A stretch of DNA of 55,584 nt, taken from contig NZ_JAIVEM010000172.1 in the NCBI RefSeq assembly GCF_020404765.1, forward strand, positions 1 through 55,584, read 5' to 3'. The translations under genes and the position numbers were made by a program. Source of the stretch: Paenibacillus sp. BJ-4 (GTDB lineage Bacteria; Bacillota; Bacilli; Paenibacillales; Paenibacillaceae). The first letter of the stretch is position 1; each line of letters starts with the position of its first letter. Of the stretch, positions 43,583 to 52,964 are shown in pieces. The notes under the pieces were generated by a model. It was not told where the DNA came from. It did not search any database and was given only the letters and a program-made list of their open reading frames with translations.

Positions 43583-44700
43583 TTACCCGGGTCCCAGAGT
43601 GTGACTGCCTTTTGATCTAAACTTGTATACAACAAGCAGCAGTAGAGGAAGGACAACCGAATCGGTCAAATCCCAATAAATCAAGGCATGGACGATCGTG
43701 TCCAGATAATATGTAATATTGGGTGCCGAAACGATAATCAAACCAAACAGGATCATGAAGCTGGGGCCAAGAAAGGTCCGTACATTGTCTAACCGCAGTA
43801 GCTGAGTCATTCCTAATGTAAAGGCATAGAAGTGCAAAATGGTTTTAACAAAGGTAGTGATAATCCAGCTGTGCTCATCATGGACTCAATTCTTTGCAAG
43901 AAATTCCCGATGCTAATCTTTTTGGATAACGTATAAGAGGTGTACACGCTGTGTTCTGTTACAAAAGGGCCTAGTACCATGATTGAAACAAGTAGCAGCA
44001 CGCTTAACAAAATGATGGCCAGAAGTCCAGATAGTAAAACGGACTTTTTCAGACCTGGTTGTTTGCTTACATAAGGAAGAATCATCAGTAAAAATGCTAA
44101 TTCTCCGTATGGATACGAAACTGCAAAAATGCTGCCTTCGATAATCGTAGGAATACCTTGCTCCATTATGGGTTTAAGCTGCTGACTGTCGCATTGTGGC
44201 AGTAAAAACAGGATTAAAAATAAAGTGAACGCCAAGCATAATGGAAATAATATTTGAGCAGTACGTGCAATAGGCTCCAGCCCCATATACAGTCCCCACA
44301 TAAGGACAAGGATTAAGATTAAATTGATCACAGGGAGAGGGGTAACGACGTAAGTTTGGTTGTTCAAAAAATCCCCGACTTCTCTTAAATAAATCGCTGA
44401 ATTCATCAATAAATGAAACAAGTACCATACAGAGATGATAGCGCCTAACCATGGACCCAAAATTCGCTGACAGAGTTGGATGAAGGTGAGTTCAGGATAA
44501 AGCTAATGTACCCGCAGGAGTAGCCACAGCACAGCTAATCCTGCAGGGATACTTAAAAATGAGCTAATCCAGGCATCCTGTTTGGAAATGCCCGTAATGA
44601 TGGAGGGATATACCAATACACAGTCTCCGAAAATACTCAAAAATACGAGTACAGCTATATTCCTGATGCTTATACGCCCTTTCTCCTCCACCAAGCTCAC
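43583..44700 (-). pseudogene. GerAB/GerKB-type permease, with a nonsense codon and a frameshift
   Basis: A paralogue of the permease at 42180-43295, 372 codons long if repaired. The start overlaps the stop of the GerC-type gene by four bases. A TAG at 44503-44505 follows WLLLRVH and replaces the Glu found at this point in the other copy (RVHELYP). A frameshift near 43864-43872 breaks IESMMSTA from WIITTFVKTILHFYAFTLGM. Two independent defects argue for decay, not for recoding. Confidence 0.9.
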
Positions 44701-45905
44701 TCCTTCATTTGTTTTTGGAATGACTCAAACAAGGTACCAATTTTTTGGATTTTTGTTTCTGCTTTGTATTCAATCTGCAAGTCCATAAATGGATTTTCTT
44801 TGGTTTCTTTCATCCTTTTCCAAAGTTCGGGATTCGACTGGTAAATCAGCTGACCAAATCCAAAAATGTCTGACTTAAACTCACGTCGTACGGTTTCTAC
44901 GGAATGCTTTAAAATTTCAACAATTTTTTCATTACTTGCGGCTTCAATTTCTTTAATATCGGCCATACTGCTTAACTTCATATGCTGACAGTTGACTTCT
45001 CGTACAGTACTATTGTTGGTAACCGATATTACAATAACAGGCTCTCCATCACGGATTATGACTTTATTTTTAGTATCACTGTTTAAAGTTAACAAGGCGA
45101 TATTACCACCCCCCTCGCAGTCGGCATGCCCCGTTGTCGTCTCCACTTCATTCCGAATATAGTTGAATCCTTTGCTGTCTTGTTCATTCAGCCATCCTAG
45201 CAAGCGGTCTTTTTTTAATACACCGATACCAGAGAACCTCAATGTAGTTTTAGGAGATATGCTTGAGGTATCTTCTACGCCTTTGTCTATGGAAGATTCT
45301 ATGCTTCCAATAGCTTCCAAAGCGGGCAAAGTGGACTGGATGTCAGGGTCTGCCAGATTGCTAAGTAATTGATCCATGGTTACTTTGGTGGCAGGGGCCC
45401 ATGTTTTGGTTAAGGTATCCAATGAAGCGAACATTTTATTAGCTGGTAATTTCTCTAGAGCAGTCGGTATCTTTAAAATCGTGGAAGCCTTATTATTTTT
45501 GGCTGTCGCAATATAAAAATCACTTCTTGTAAAAGGCTCCCGCATCAAGGCCTCAATCACATCGGAAATTCCTTTTCTTGCATAAGCTTCACCTAAAATC
45601 AACATACGAATATGTGATAAATAGATGGAGCGTGGGCTTGTATCTGTCATTTTTTGAATAGCTTCTTGAATCGTGGGCGCTGTGGCCTGATAAGTAACTA
45701 CCGGGGAGCCTCCACTTGTTGCAGACTTGGAAGCTACTGCAGAAGGAATGACCACCTGAGCTGTCACCTGATACTGCTCTCCTTCCATATCCACCCCGAT
45801 TCCAATAGCGATGCCTAGTTCATTTAATTCTTTACGGTCCCAGCATCCATTCAATAGTAATGCGATCAGCCCCCAGACGAAGAGCACATGAATTGTCTGT
45901 TTCAT
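44697..45905 (-). CDS. GerAC/GerKC-type germinant-receptor lipoprotein
   Basis: A 402-residue spore-germination lipoprotein with no visible defect. The signal peptide ends with lipobox LLLNGC and CWDRKELNELGIAIGIGVD, the family hallmark. Three domains are expected; a conserved TYQATAPTIQEAIQKM is found in the first. In germinant receptors the C subunit is anchored in the inner spore membrane. It begins two bases after the gerA-type stop and ends four bases inside the next gene. Being intact among broken partners, it probably has no function by itself. Confidence 0.93.
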   Translation of the reverse strand: MKQTIHVLFVWGLIALLLNGCWDRKELNELGIAIGIGVDMEGEQYQVTAQVVIPSAVASKSATSGGSPVVTYQATAPTIQEAIQKMTDTSPRSIYLSHIRMLILGEAYARKGISDVIEALMREPFTRSDFYIATAKNNKASTILKIPTALEKLPANKMFASLDTLTKTWAPATKVTMDQLLSNLADPDIQSTLPALEAIGSIESSIDKGVEDTSSISPKTTLRFSGIGVLKKDRLLGWLNEQDSKGFNYIRNEVETTTGHADCEGGGNIALLTLNSDTKNKVIIRDGEPVIVISVTNNSTVREVNCQHMKLSSMADIKEIEAASNEKIVEILKHSVETVRREFKSDIFGFGQLIYQSNPELWKRMKETKENPFMDLQIEYKAETKIQKIGTLFESFQKQMKE

Positions 45906-45907
45906 GG

Positions 45908-47441
45908 TTATTCCCTTCTACTTTGTGATTTATTGCCGATCCGTCTTTTTTTCGTTTTTTGGCGAATCGTATTTTGAATAGAGTTGGACTGAGGCCGTGT
46001 AGTCATACGAGGCCAGGGTAAGCGGAATAGTGTATCCTTCATATCGCTTTCTACATAGGGGCCAAACGGACTCATGTAAGATACTCCAAAGGATCGCAGA
46101 CTGGTCAAGTGCAGCAAAAGTACGATCAATCCCATCAATATTCCAAGAAGTCCAAAGGCTGCGGCAAGCATCATTAAGGCAAAGCGTACAATTCGGACCG
46201 CTATGGACAGACCGTTTTCTGGAATAACATAGCTGGAGATGGCTGTAATGGACACGACAATGACCATAGCCGCCGAGACAACCCCTGCTTCTACGGCTGC
46301 TTGCCCAATGACCAGTGTGCCTACAATGGATACGGCTTGCCCGACAGTCTTGGGAATACGTACCCCGGCTTCACGCAGAATCTCATAAGTAATTTCCATG
46401 AGCATGGCTTCAACAAAAGCCGGAAATGGTACGCCTTCCCTTTGTGCGGCGAGGCTGATCAGTAAGTTGGTAGGGATCATCTCCTGATGAAAGGTAGTTA
46501 CCGCTATATAAACTGCGGGTGCAAGCATAGCGATAAAAAAGGAAAAGAAACGCAGCAAACGCAGCAAAGTGCTGATATCGGCACGTTGATAATAATCCTC
46601 TGGCGACTGGAAAAATTGCACGAACAGCGCAGGAATCAACAGAACAAAAGGTGTCCCGTCTATCAATATGGCGATTCTTCCTTCCAGCAGACTGGCAGCG
46701 ACCGAATCCGGCCGTTCACTGTTGTATATCGTAGGAAAAAGAGTAAGGGTAACATCCTGAATTTCCTCCTCGATGTAGCCACTTTCCAAAATGCCGTCAA
46801 TATCAATTCGGTCCAGACGTTCTCTCAGCTCCTGAATAACGCCTTCGTCAGCGATGCCTTTGATATACATCACGGCCACATTCGTGTGGGTGACTTGCCC
46901 GATCTGTCTTGTTTCCATCCAAAGACGCGGATCGCGAATCCGCCTGCGGATCAGAGCTGTATTGGTACGCAGATTTTCAGTAAAGCCCTCCATTGGACCG
47001 CGTACAACGGTCTGGGATTGGGGCTCGCTGACATTGCGATCCTCCCAGCCAACCGCATCAATCCATATGCCCTTGGTGTATCCGTCCAGCAAAATGATAA
47101 TACCGCCGGATAGCATCCGGTTGAATAGAGCATCCATTTCGTCCAAACTGCCGGAGTTACCAGCTCAATACTTGATCCTTTAAATAGTCGAACGGTTCGG
47201 TGCCTTCCGGTACATGATGTTCGTTGACCCGCATAAGTGAACGCAGAACGGAATCATGGAGCAGTTGAGTATTAACCAGACCGTCAATATAAAACAAAGC
47301 TGACGGCCATTTTTGCATCCATAATAGCTCTTTAATAATTATGTCCCCACTGTTGCCAAAGGAGTTTTCAATATGGTTTACATTCTCCTTCAAACAAGAG
47401 GACACATGAGTAAGTGGGCAGCTTTTATTCTCATTTTGCAT
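45908..47441 (-). pseudogene. GerAA/GerKA-type germinant-receptor subunit, frameshifted
   Basis: Two frames together make a GerA subunit of about 511 codons, the usual size. The N-terminal part (from 47441) reads CLKENVNHIENSFGNSGDII and stops after DQVLSW. The second frame (from about 47158) begins GNSGSLDEMDALFNRMLSGG and continues with all membrane motifs, for instance RPDSVAASLLEGRIAILIDG and VPFPAFVEAMLMEITYEILR. An extra base or two missing bases at about 47162 explains the break. ATG at 47441 with CGGAGGA upstream. Confidence 0.88.
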
Positions 47442-47475
47442 ACGTAAAATCCTCCGATATTGGAGTTTGTTGGCT

Positions 47476-47505
47476 TAGTATGCTCTGAATATATGAATTT
47501 ATCCT
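47476..47505 (-). promoter_or_regulatory. Probable SigG promoter of the germination operon
   Basis: On the minus strand a perfect CATACTA -10 box lies at 47476-47482 and AGGATA (four of six to TGAATA) lies 17 bases upstream. Germinant-receptor operons in Bacillales are normally forespore, SigG-driven. It lies 35 bases before the operon's first start codon. Confidence 0.7.
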
Positions 47506-47596
47506 TGATCGTTTGACTGGTGATTCCTATAAATTAGATAAATAACTAATTAGATTATAATTTAAATGTTACCTTTCGAATTGGAGTTAAAGAATA

Positions 47597-47897
47597 TGAT
47601 TAACCTGTGGCGGGTGTGCTCATCACCTGAATATCCCGGCGTGGGGTGGGGATCATTTGTTTGGATACACTAGTAATGCGGGAGACCCCATTGCATTTAT
47701 AGGGTCCATTGTTGGGCATGCTGACAGCGTGGAGCCAGGGGATAATCGGGTTATCTATGTTTGGAGCAGGGGTAGCGGTAGAAATGATGGAGCCTCGTAT
47801 GTTGGGCTTGGCTGGGGGCGCGGGGTTTGTTATGATATCTATCGTGATTTCGATGTATTACGTTAGGATCCGTAATCGTAAGACAGCAGGAGTTTGA
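47597..47897 (+). pseudogene. Remnant of an MFS transporter gene
   Basis: The frame from 47631 to 47897 reads GVGIICLDTLVMRETPLHL, then TAG (47700-47702), then GPLLGMLTAWSQGIIGLSMF and on to the end. This resembles the C-terminal helices of a major-facilitator transporter, with the stop where RETPxHLxGR is expected. An ATG at 47597 with TTGGAG before it begins MINLWRV in another frame, like an MFS N-terminus. The gene may therefore have lost most of its middle. The last codon touches the dedA stop. Confidence 0.5.
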
Positions 47898-48554
47898 CTA
47901 CTCCGTGTCATCCTTGTTGCTGGTTTTCACAGATTTTTCGGATTTGCGTAGCGAGCTAAACAGGAAGCTTCTCCACCGGTAAATCATATACAGCAGGATC
48001 ATGAACCCAACGACTCCCGCAATTCGTAGTGCATACAGCTCGACCAAATGGAAAATGGCATCCCATTGCGGACCAAACAGCTTGCCGATGCTTAGAAATA
48101 AAATAACCCAGAACAGAGCACCGCTGTATGCATACAAGGCAAATTTACGGAGAGGAAGAGCAATAATTCCGGAAAAATAGCCAGTAAAATGTCTAACACC
48201 TGGGATAAAATATCCAAGGAAAATAAGCCAGTACCCGTATCGTTGAAACCACTTCTGTGTTTTCTGAAGCTTGTCCGGTGATAAGAAGATCCATTTACCG
48301 TATTTCTGAATAAAGGGGAGTCCAGCCCATTTTCCGATAAAGTAGGTAATCGTCATACCGATGGTTGTGCCAAAAAAAGCCAGCAGCACCAGTTTACCGA
48401 ATTCAAGGGTACCCGAATAGGAGAGATATCCCGCATAGGCCATCGTGGTTTCCCCGGGAAAAGGCAAAGCAATAAACTCAAGCAGCAAGCCGAAAAAAAG
48501 GACGCCGTATCCGTATTCTTCGAACAATTGCGCGATCCACTTCAGCACATCCAT
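47898..48554 (-). CDS. DedA-family membrane protein
   Basis: A 218-residue DedA/SNARE-associated protein, about five predicted helices. The family signatures FIALPFPGETTMAYAGYLS, GTTIGMTITYFIGKWAGLPF and YFIPGVRHFTGYFSGIIALP are present. DedA proteins are required for membrane homeostasis and some act as lipid scramblases. The ATG at 48554 has TAGGAG about eight bases upstream, so the GTG at 48563 is not preferred. The stop immediately abuts the MFS remnant on the other strand. Confidence 0.92.
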   Translation of the reverse strand: MDVLKWIAQLFEEYGYGVLFFGLLLEFIALPFPGETTMAYAGYLSYSGTLEFGKLVLLAFFGTTIGMTITYFIGKWAGLPFIQKYGKWIFLSPDKLQKTQKWFQRYGYWLIFLGYFIPGVRHFTGYFSGIIALPLRKFALYAYSGALFWVILFLSIGKLFGPQWDAIFHLVELYALRIAGVVGFMILLYMIYRWRSFLFSSLRKSEKSVKTSNKDDTE

Positions 48555-48641
48555 CGTGTACACTCCTACGAACAGATTAAGTAATTTATAATCAATTTAT
48601 TTTAACAATCTTTTCATGTCCACTCAACTCCGCATGATTTC

Positions 48642-48671
48642 TTGACGTCCTGTTTTATCGTTGCGTATAAT
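48642..48671 (+). promoter_or_regulatory. SigA promoter of guaA
   Basis: TTGACG and a consensus TATAAT are separated by 18 bases, about 28 bases before the guaA start. No purine riboswitch fits in the short leader. Confidence 0.8.
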
Positions 48672-48699
48672 GAAACGAACAATTGAGGGAGGCACGGTA

Positions 48700-50238
48700 A
48701 TGAATAAGCCTAATGAAATCGTTGTAGTTCTCGACTTTGGAGGACAATACAACCAGTTAATCGCAAGAAGAATTCGGGATCTCGGTGTATATAGTGAGCT
48801 CCTTCCATACAATACGTCTGCGGAGAAGCTGAGAGAGCTGGCGCCGAAAGGGATTGTTTTCTCAGGCGGCCCTTCCAGCGTATATACAGACAATGCCCCT
48901 CAGGTGGACCGGGCAATTTATGATCTTGGCATCCCTATTTTTGGTATTTGCTATGGTATGCAGCTGATGGCTCACCAACTGGACGGTAAGGTAGAACGTG
49001 CGGGCAAGCGTGAATACGGCAAAGCAGACGTGCTATTCAATGAGGGTTCCCGATTGGCTAAAGGTCTGGATTCCCGTCAAACGGTATGGATGAGCCACGG
49101 GGATCACGTTACAGATCTGCCATCCGGCTTTACACTGGATGCAGGAACGGAGAGTGCGCCGATTGCCGCTATGAGTCATCCGGAACGGAATCTGTATGCA
49201 GTACAGTTTCATCCAGAGGTACGTCATTCTGTTCAAGGTAATGAGATGATTAGTAACTTCCTGTACGAAGTGTGCGGTTGTGAAGGCAACTGGACGATGG
49301 AATCGTTCATTGAAGATCAAATCCGTGAAATCCGTCAGCAAGTAGGCGACAAGAAAGTATTATGTGCTTTAAGTGGCGGCGTGGATTCTTCCGTTGTAGC
49401 AATGCTCATTCATAAAGCCATCGGTGATCAACTGACATGTATGTTTATTGATCACGGACTGCTGCGCAAGGGCGAAGCCGAAAGTGTAATGGAAACGTTC
49501 GTTGGCAAATTTGATATGAAAGTTGTCAAAATTGATGCCCGTGAGCGCTTCCTGTCCAAGCTGGCAGGAGTCGATGATCCTGAACAAAAACGTAAAATCA
49601 TCGGTAACGAGTTTATCTATGTTTTTGAAGAAGAATCAGCTCAATTTGATGATTTTGACTTCCTGGCACAAGGCACGTTGTACACAGATATTGTAGAGAG
49701 CGGAACAGCAACGGCACAAACCATTAAATCACATCATAACGTGGGCGGTTTGCCAGAAGACATGAAGTTCAAGCTGATCGAACCACTGAATGCATTGTTC
49801 AAGGATGAAGTGCGTAAAGTCGGTGAAGAATGCGGACTTCCAGCTGAAATTGTATGGCGTCAGCCATTCCCGGGTCCGGGTCTCGCCATTCGTGTACTTG
49901 GCGAAGTGACAGAGGACAAGCTCAAAATTGTCCGTGAATCGGATTATATTTTGCGCGAGGAGATTGCCAAAGCCGGTCTGGATCGGGAAATCTGGCAATA
50001 CTTCACCGCTCTGCCGAATATGAAGAGTGTTGGTGTTATGGGCGATGCCCGTACGTACTCCTACACCGTAGGAATTCGCGCAGTAACCTCCATCGACGGC
50101 ATGACCGCCGACTGGGCGCGTATCCCATGGGACGTGTTGGAGAAAATTTCGGTACGTATCGTTAATGAAGTAGAAAATGTAAACCGTATCGTGTATGATG
50201 TAACCTCCAAACCACCAGCTACCATTGAGTGGGAATAG
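48700..50238 (+). CDS. guaA: GMP synthase (glutamine-hydrolysing)
   Basis: Makes GMP from XMP, glutamine and ATP. The 512 residues match GuaA length. The class I glutaminase (1-195) has the Cys of FGICYGMQLM and the His of VQFHPEVRHS. The ATP-pyrophosphatase has LSGGVDSSVVAMLIH. The C-terminal dimerisation part has RQPFPGPGLAIRVLGEV. The ATG at 48700 follows AGGGAGGCAC. Earlier in-frame starts lack a site. The terminator at 50260-50303 closes the gene, which is transcribed alone. Confidence 0.98.
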   Translation: MNKPNEIVVVLDFGGQYNQLIARRIRDLGVYSELLPYNTSAEKLRELAPKGIVFSGGPSSVYTDNAPQVDRAIYDLGIPIFGICYGMQLMAHQLDGKVERAGKREYGKADVLFNEGSRLAKGLDSRQTVWMSHGDHVTDLPSGFTLDAGTESAPIAAMSHPERNLYAVQFHPEVRHSVQGNEMISNFLYEVCGCEGNWTMESFIEDQIREIRQQVGDKKVLCALSGGVDSSVVAMLIHKAIGDQLTCMFIDHGLLRKGEAESVMETFVGKFDMKVVKIDARERFLSKLAGVDDPEQKRKIIGNEFIYVFEEESAQFDDFDFLAQGTLYTDIVESGTATAQTIKSHHNVGGLPEDMKFKLIEPLNALFKDEVRKVGEECGLPAEIVWRQPFPGPGLAIRVLGEVTEDKLKIVRESDYILREEIAKAGLDREIWQYFTALPNMKSVGVMGDARTYSYTVGIRAVTSIDGMTADWARIPWDVLEKISVRIVNEVENVNRIVYDVTSKPPATIEWE

Positions 50239-50256
50239 GCTGTAGACTGGTAACAA

Positions 50257-50303
50257 GACAAAAACCTTCAACTCCACATCTATCGTGGTTTTGAAGGTTT
50301 TTT
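50257..50303. terminator. Terminator after guaA
   Basis: AAAAACCTTCAA..CCAC pairs with GTGG..TTGAAGGTTTTTT. The A-run on the left lets it also serve the convergent oxidoreductase gene. Confidence 0.9.
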
Positions 50304-50337
50304 GCTTTAAGGCTTTGTTGTTCTAATTATATGCTTT

Positions 50338-51468
50338 TTACCACACGATCTTTTTTCCGGTTGCTGCCGATTCCTCAATGCGGTCCAGTAGCTGATGCAG
50401 CTTTAAGGCATGATTAAAATCAGGAGCGAAGCGGGTGTCCGTTAAAATGTCCTTGGCAAATATATGATGAACCTTCGCCACATTCAGGGTTACCCCTTCT
50501 TTGGGGAAATCCGGTTCACCATCAGGCTCAGCAGTTATACTTATTTGTTCTAAGGTCTCATTAGGCGCATAACCCTTATTACTACCTGGATCATACATAA
50601 GTTTTTCGAGCGTCAGATTGCCAAATTGAACATGCCCAAGCGAAGGCTTTTGTGTCAAACGCAATGCTCCCTTTTTCCCCTGAATCTCTATCTCAAATTT
50701 AGAGTTTACGCCACCCTGAATGTGAACCGATATCGGTGTTCCCTTTTCCGACAACCCGTGAATCAAAATCTGATCGGCTGTATCCTTGGGGATAATTTCA
50801 CCTGTTTCCTGAATCGTGGCATGGCTATAGCGTGATGCTGTAATGGCTGATAGCTCGCGAAATTCACCAACGATGTATTGCAGCGCATCCAGCGCATGTC
50901 CGCCGTTAATCGTTAGCAAATTGGCGCCGTTGGCTTTATTCAGTAAATAAGCCGTATCCTGATCTGTACTTCCTCCTTTCCCGCGTGTAGCTACTTGCAT
51001 GTGACAGGATACAATTTCACCAATCTCCCCGTTCTCCACCAGCTTTTTCATTGTTTGCACTTCAAGGTCCTGCCGAGCCTGCAAGCCGACTGTATGATGA
51101 ATGCCCGCCTGTTCCGCTGCCTTAGCCATTTCGGTAGCTTCCGCAGCATTTGCCCCCAAGGGCCATTCACAAAAAATATGCTTCCCCTCTTGAATAGTCG
51201 CCATCACCGCTCCGTAATGATGGGGGACCTTGACGCTCACCACCACCATGTCCACGTCTTCGGAAGCTGCAAGTTTTTGAGTATCATCAAAGGCCAGCGC
51301 TGCACCTATTTCATCCGCACTTTTTCGCGCGCTCTCCATGCGAGAGGTACCAATGGCTGTGATAACAAGGTTCGGATGCTTTAGCAAAGCCGGAATGTGC
51401 GTTTGACTGGCCCATTTGTTATTCATTGATCCCCCGACCACTCCTGTACGAATCTTCTTTTTCATCAT
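50338..51468 (-). CDS. Gfo/Idh/MocA family oxidoreductase
   Basis: A 376-residue NAD(P)-dependent dehydrogenase. The Rossmann start is TGVVGGSMNNKWASQTHIPA, with GxxGxxxx spacing, and the EWPLGANAAEATEM segment (in place of EKP) is typical of the family. An HALDALQYIVGEFRE segment lies in the C-terminal half, where the catalytic region of Gfo/Idh/MocA enzymes sits. Substrate unknown: usually a sugar or inositol derivative. Two ATGs are adjacent, after GGAGGG. Divergent from the LysR regulator, which probably controls it. Confidence 0.9.
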   Translation of the reverse strand: MMKKKIRTGVVGGSMNNKWASQTHIPALLKHPNLVITAIGTSRMESARKSADEIGAALAFDDTQKLAASEDVDMVVVSVKVPHHYGAVMATIQEGKHIFCEWPLGANAAEATEMAKAAEQAGIHHTVGLQARQDLEVQTMKKLVENGEIGEIVSCHMQVATRGKGGSTDQDTAYLLNKANGANLLTINGGHALDALQYIVGEFRELSAITASRYSHATIQETGEIIPKDTADQILIHGLSEKGTPISVHIQGGVNSKFEIEIQGKKGALRLTQKPSLGHVQFGNLTLEKLMYDPGSNKGYAPNETLEQISITAEPDGEPDFPKEGVTLNVAKVHHIFAKDILTDTRFAPDFNHALKLHQLLDRIEESAATGKKIVW

Positions 51469-51599
51469 GCTGCGGAACCCTCCTAAATATTAAATGAGGC
51501 TGGAAAATAGTGCCCAAGGTTAATATAATACACTTAACACATAAATAATAATGTTTGTTTGTGATGTAGATATCATTTTATTTAATGGGAAGTGGAGAT

Positions 51600-52445
51600 G
51601 TGGACATTGAGAATATGCAGGCATTTGTGTCAGTAGCAGAACTGAGAAGCCTTACGGAAGCTGCCCAAAAGCTGAACCACTTACAATCGAATATGACGGC
51701 CAAAATAAAGAAGTTGGAGGCCCATTATAAAACAGCGTTATTTTACCGAAAACCCCGTGGCATGGAGCTGACTCCCGCAGGGGAAATCCTATATGCTCAG
51801 TTCAAACAAATTTTGCTGCTGTGGCAAGATACAGAGATGAAAATGAGACCGCAGGAGGAGAGACTGCGTATTGGCACGATGCAGTCCATTGTGGCAGGCG
51901 AAGTAACGAGGGCGCTCACGAAGATATACGAGCTGTACCCACAGGTTTCTGTGACATTAAAAACGGGCACTACCACAGAAATAGAGACGTTGATCCTCGA
52001 AGGTGAACTCGATCTTGCCTTTGTCACAGGCTATTCTACCAGCCCGTATATCCATTATCAAAAATGTTGTCGTGAAGATCTGGTACTGGTGGGAAAAGAC
52101 ATTCATGAAGGCTCAGACCTCAAACAAGTCCTGCAAGGAGCCACTATTATCGTGCTGTCGGATGGCTGCCTTTATCTTACGCAATTGAAGAAGATGTATC
52201 AGGACATGCAATTAACTCATGGCGAGGTTGTGGAGGTAGGGGTGTTTGATACGATGGTGCAGTTTGTTTTAATGGGGATGGGAATCACCTTGATGTCCAA
52301 AAAGCTGGCACGGCGATTTAATGTGGAATCCTATTTGTCGGTTCCCCCCACCTTTGGCTACATGTATACATATTTAATAACCCGTCCCAATCACAAGATG
52401 ACAGCCATTGAACATAAATTTATCGAACTCAATAATACGATTTAA
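51600..52445 (+). CDS. LysR-family transcriptional regulator
   Basis: A 281-residue regulator. The N-terminal winged helix-turn-helix (about 1-60) begins with the family-typical DIENMQAFVSVAELRSLTEA, and the remainder is a substrate-binding-like effector domain. GTG at 51600 is chosen because it gives a standard start and GGAAGTGGAG precedes it; ATG at 51585 would give a longer, unconserved start. The -QSNMTAKIKKLE recognition part has Asn where LysR often has Ser. It is transcribed away from the oxidoreductase gene; the 131-base gap between them is the likely operator region. Confidence 0.85.
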   Translation: MDIENMQAFVSVAELRSLTEAAQKLNHLQSNMTAKIKKLEAHYKTALFYRKPRGMELTPAGEILYAQFKQILLLWQDTEMKMRPQEERLRIGTMQSIVAGEVTRALTKIYELYPQVSVTLKTGTTTEIETLILEGELDLAFVTGYSTSPYIHYQKCCREDLVLVGKDIHEGSDLKQVLQGATIIVLSDGCLYLTQLKKMYQDMQLTHGEVVEVGVFDTMVQFVLMGMGITLMSKKLARRFNVESYLSVPPTFGYMYTYLITRPNHKMTAIEHKFIELNNTI

Positions 52446-52463
52446 GGGATAGGAGAGTGTCCA

Positions 52464-52784
52464 ATGAGTACTTATCAGAACAAGTACCAGGGGAGCCATG
52501 CAGTATTTTTGGGGGATAGCATTACTTTTGGATATGAATTAAAAGAAGGGGAAAAGCCTTATCCGCATATCGTCAGCGACACCCTGGGTTTTCAAAGCTT
52601 TGAGAATCACGGCATATCCGGCAGCAGTGTAGCCAGCGGGGGCTTTGAGCCGATGTGTGAGCGATATGAAAAAATGAATCCTCACGCGGATGTGATCTTT
52701 TTTATGGGTGGAAGAAATGACTTTTCCATGGGAGAAACGCCGTTCGGTGCTGCACACACATACATCACCACTCTTTGTCGATAG
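52464..52784 (+). pseudogene. SGNH/GDSL hydrolase, C-terminally truncated
   Basis: A 106-residue fragment of an SGNH esterase. GDSITFGYELKEGEKPYP (Ser), NHGISGSSVASGG (Gly) and IIFMGGRNDF-type MGGRNDFSMG (Asn) are present. The family is about 200 residues or more, and the block with the catalytic Asp and His is missing. The frame runs out after PFGAAHTYITTLCR, and nothing like the rest was found in the next 100 bases. It begins 18 bases after the LysR gene with GGAGAGTG before the ATG. Probably not an active enzyme. Confidence 0.7.
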
Positions 52785-52846
52785 TAAGATGCTCGGAATC
52801 ATAGCAAGGACAACAGAAGTGAAAATACTCAGGCGGGTTGTTTAGC

Positions 52847-52874
52847 TTGAATATGTTCAATAGGGGCGTATAAT
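52847..52874 (+). promoter_or_regulatory. Probable SigA promoter of the MarR gene
   Basis: TTGAAT and a perfect TATAAT are separated by 16 bases. The MarR operator begins seven bases downstream. Confidence 0.65.
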
Positions 52875-52880
52875 ACTTGG

Positions 52881-52896
52881 CATATCAATTGATATG
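52881..52896. promoter_or_regulatory. Palindromic operator, probably for MarR autoregulation
   Basis: CATATCAATTGATATG is a perfect 16-bp palindrome that would cover the transcription start. Size and AT-rich symmetry fit MarR-family operators, and it precedes a MarR gene. Confidence 0.7.
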
Positions 52897-52964
52897 TCAA
52901 TTAATTTGGAGGAGGAGGAAATATCATCGAATATTGCACGGATAAGAGCAAGCTGTTTTATCGT

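Noticed and set aside
42180..44700. Programmed stop-codon readthrough or frameshifting in the two GerB genes
   Set aside because: The stops are at unrelated positions, one copy also has a frameshift, and no slippery sequence with a stem was seen. Decay explains all lesions.
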